Assembly (NCBI GenBank): GCA_964575225.1
Contig: CAZNQW010000235.1
Coordinates: forward strand, 1 to 6,055
Origin: CAZNQW01 sp964575225
GTDB lineage: Bacteria > Chloroflexota > Anaerolineae > JAAYZQ01
Direction of reading: 5' to 3'
DNA length: 6,055 nt
Every line of letters starts with the position of its first letter. Position 1 is the stretch's first letter. Of this stretch, positions 5,881 to 6,055 are shown piece by piece. A program made the position numbers and the translations under genes. The notes below the pieces were generated by a model. That model did not search any database, was not told the DNA's origin, and saw only the letters and a list, made by a program, of their open reading frames with translations.

Positions 5881-5933
5881 CCGCCGGATCGCCAGATCCG
5901 GCGGCCACCGGCCTGGGTCTGGCGACCCAGGCC
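5881..5933. repeat. Twin 10-bp hairpins with complementary loops
   Basis: Hairpin 1 is CCGCCGGATC (5881-5890), loop GCCA, GATCCGGCGG (5895-5904). Hairpin 2 is GGCCTGGGTC (5910-5919), loop TGGC, GACCCAGGCC (5924-5933). Both stems are perfect and lie 5 bases apart. On opposite strands they share the core GGRTC-GCCA-GAYCC, so they look like two units of one palindromic repeat family in inverted orientation, as in REP/BIME arrays. They lie 47 bases after the methyltransferase stop and may stabilise or stop its transcript, though no U-run follows. Confidence 0.75.
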
Positions 5934-5946
5934 GAGCCATTCACAC

Positions 5947-5976
5947 ACGCCGTCGCCCCCGCGAACGCGGGGGCCC
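5947..5976 (-). repeat. Dispersed GC-rich palindromic repeat, copy 2
   Basis: The 8-bp hairpin GCCCCCGC-GAAC-GCGGGGGC (5955-5974) is read on the - strand in the context GGG...CGACGG. It matches the copy at 4574-4603 at 25 of 30 positions, in opposite orientation. The two copies bracket the methyltransferase transcription unit. Confidence 0.7.
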
Positions 5977-6055
5977 ATGGGTTCTGCCTGCGGGCACGCC
6001 GCCGCGTGCGCCGTAACGACGGCACGTATGAACGGGCGACGCATGAGTCGCACCC
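5977..6055. other. Window tail, no gene supported
   Basis: This tail holds one more small hairpin, GCACGC-CGCC-GCGTGC (5994-6009), and ATG triplets at 6028 and 6043 near the edge with no visible ribosome binding site. Too little remains to call a gene. The last 20 bases contain a near-match to the first genomic bases after the adapter. Confidence 0.5.

Noticed and set aside
5877..5976. CRISPR-like hairpin cluster
   Set aside because: The hairpins are two different palindrome types, in opposite orientations, with no regular repeats and spacers of constant length and no cas genes nearby.
4926..6053. 375-codon antisense frame over the methyltransferase gene
   Set aside because: It is a shadow of a well-supported gene. 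It includes the RVRGGD pseudo-peptide of the dispersed repeat and reads through two perfect hairpins.

Overview
The window is GC-rich bacterial DNA carrying three confident genes, and its first 51 bases are Illumina adapter. Real sequence therefore begins near base 52, at a contig or read end. The organism is probably an uncultivated bacterium of the Chloroflexota (Anaerolineae-like) type. That placement is an inference from the mix of a KimA-type potassium permease, a fungal-like GH5 glucosidase, a stand-alone homocysteine methyltransferase and many GC-rich palindromic intergenic repeats; there is no marker gene to prove it.

Layout. Bases 52-172 hold a good sigma70-like promoter and Shine-Dalgarno for a + strand GH5 glycosidase (173-2050) of the glucosylceramidase/steryl-glucosidase group. 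It converges on a - strand kimA-type K+ transporter gene (2189-4051). The 138-base gap between them holds a repeat with 9-bp inverted ends, whose left end contains the GH5 stop codon, and the intrinsic terminator of kimA. An 892-base gap (4052-4943) separates kimA from a divergent + strand homocysteine S-methyltransferase gene (4944-5834). The last 221 bases are mostly perfect hairpins.

The most interesting part is the 892-base divergent gap. kimA has a near-consensus promoter (TTGACG-17-TATACT, - strand, 4423-4451) about 365 bases before its start codon. A perfect inverted repeat lies on each side of this promoter. The untranslated leader contains a strong intrinsic terminator (4268-4295) and a weaker hairpin plus U-run just before the ribosome binding site. 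This is the architecture of a riboswitch or attenuator. Bacillus kimA is controlled by a c-di-AMP riboswitch, but I could not recognise the ydaO consensus here, so the aptamer, if any, would be divergent or new. On the other strand the methyltransferase gene also has a long leader (about 245 bases), with an extended -10 promoter, a second promoter, a possible 60-codon upstream ORF with a Met-rich start, and a strong hairpin.

The three genes do not form an operon and have no obvious shared pathway: a cytoplasmic glycolipid glycosidase, K+ uptake, and methionine synthesis/methyl recycling. The long antisense reading frames across the genes are GC-skew shadows.
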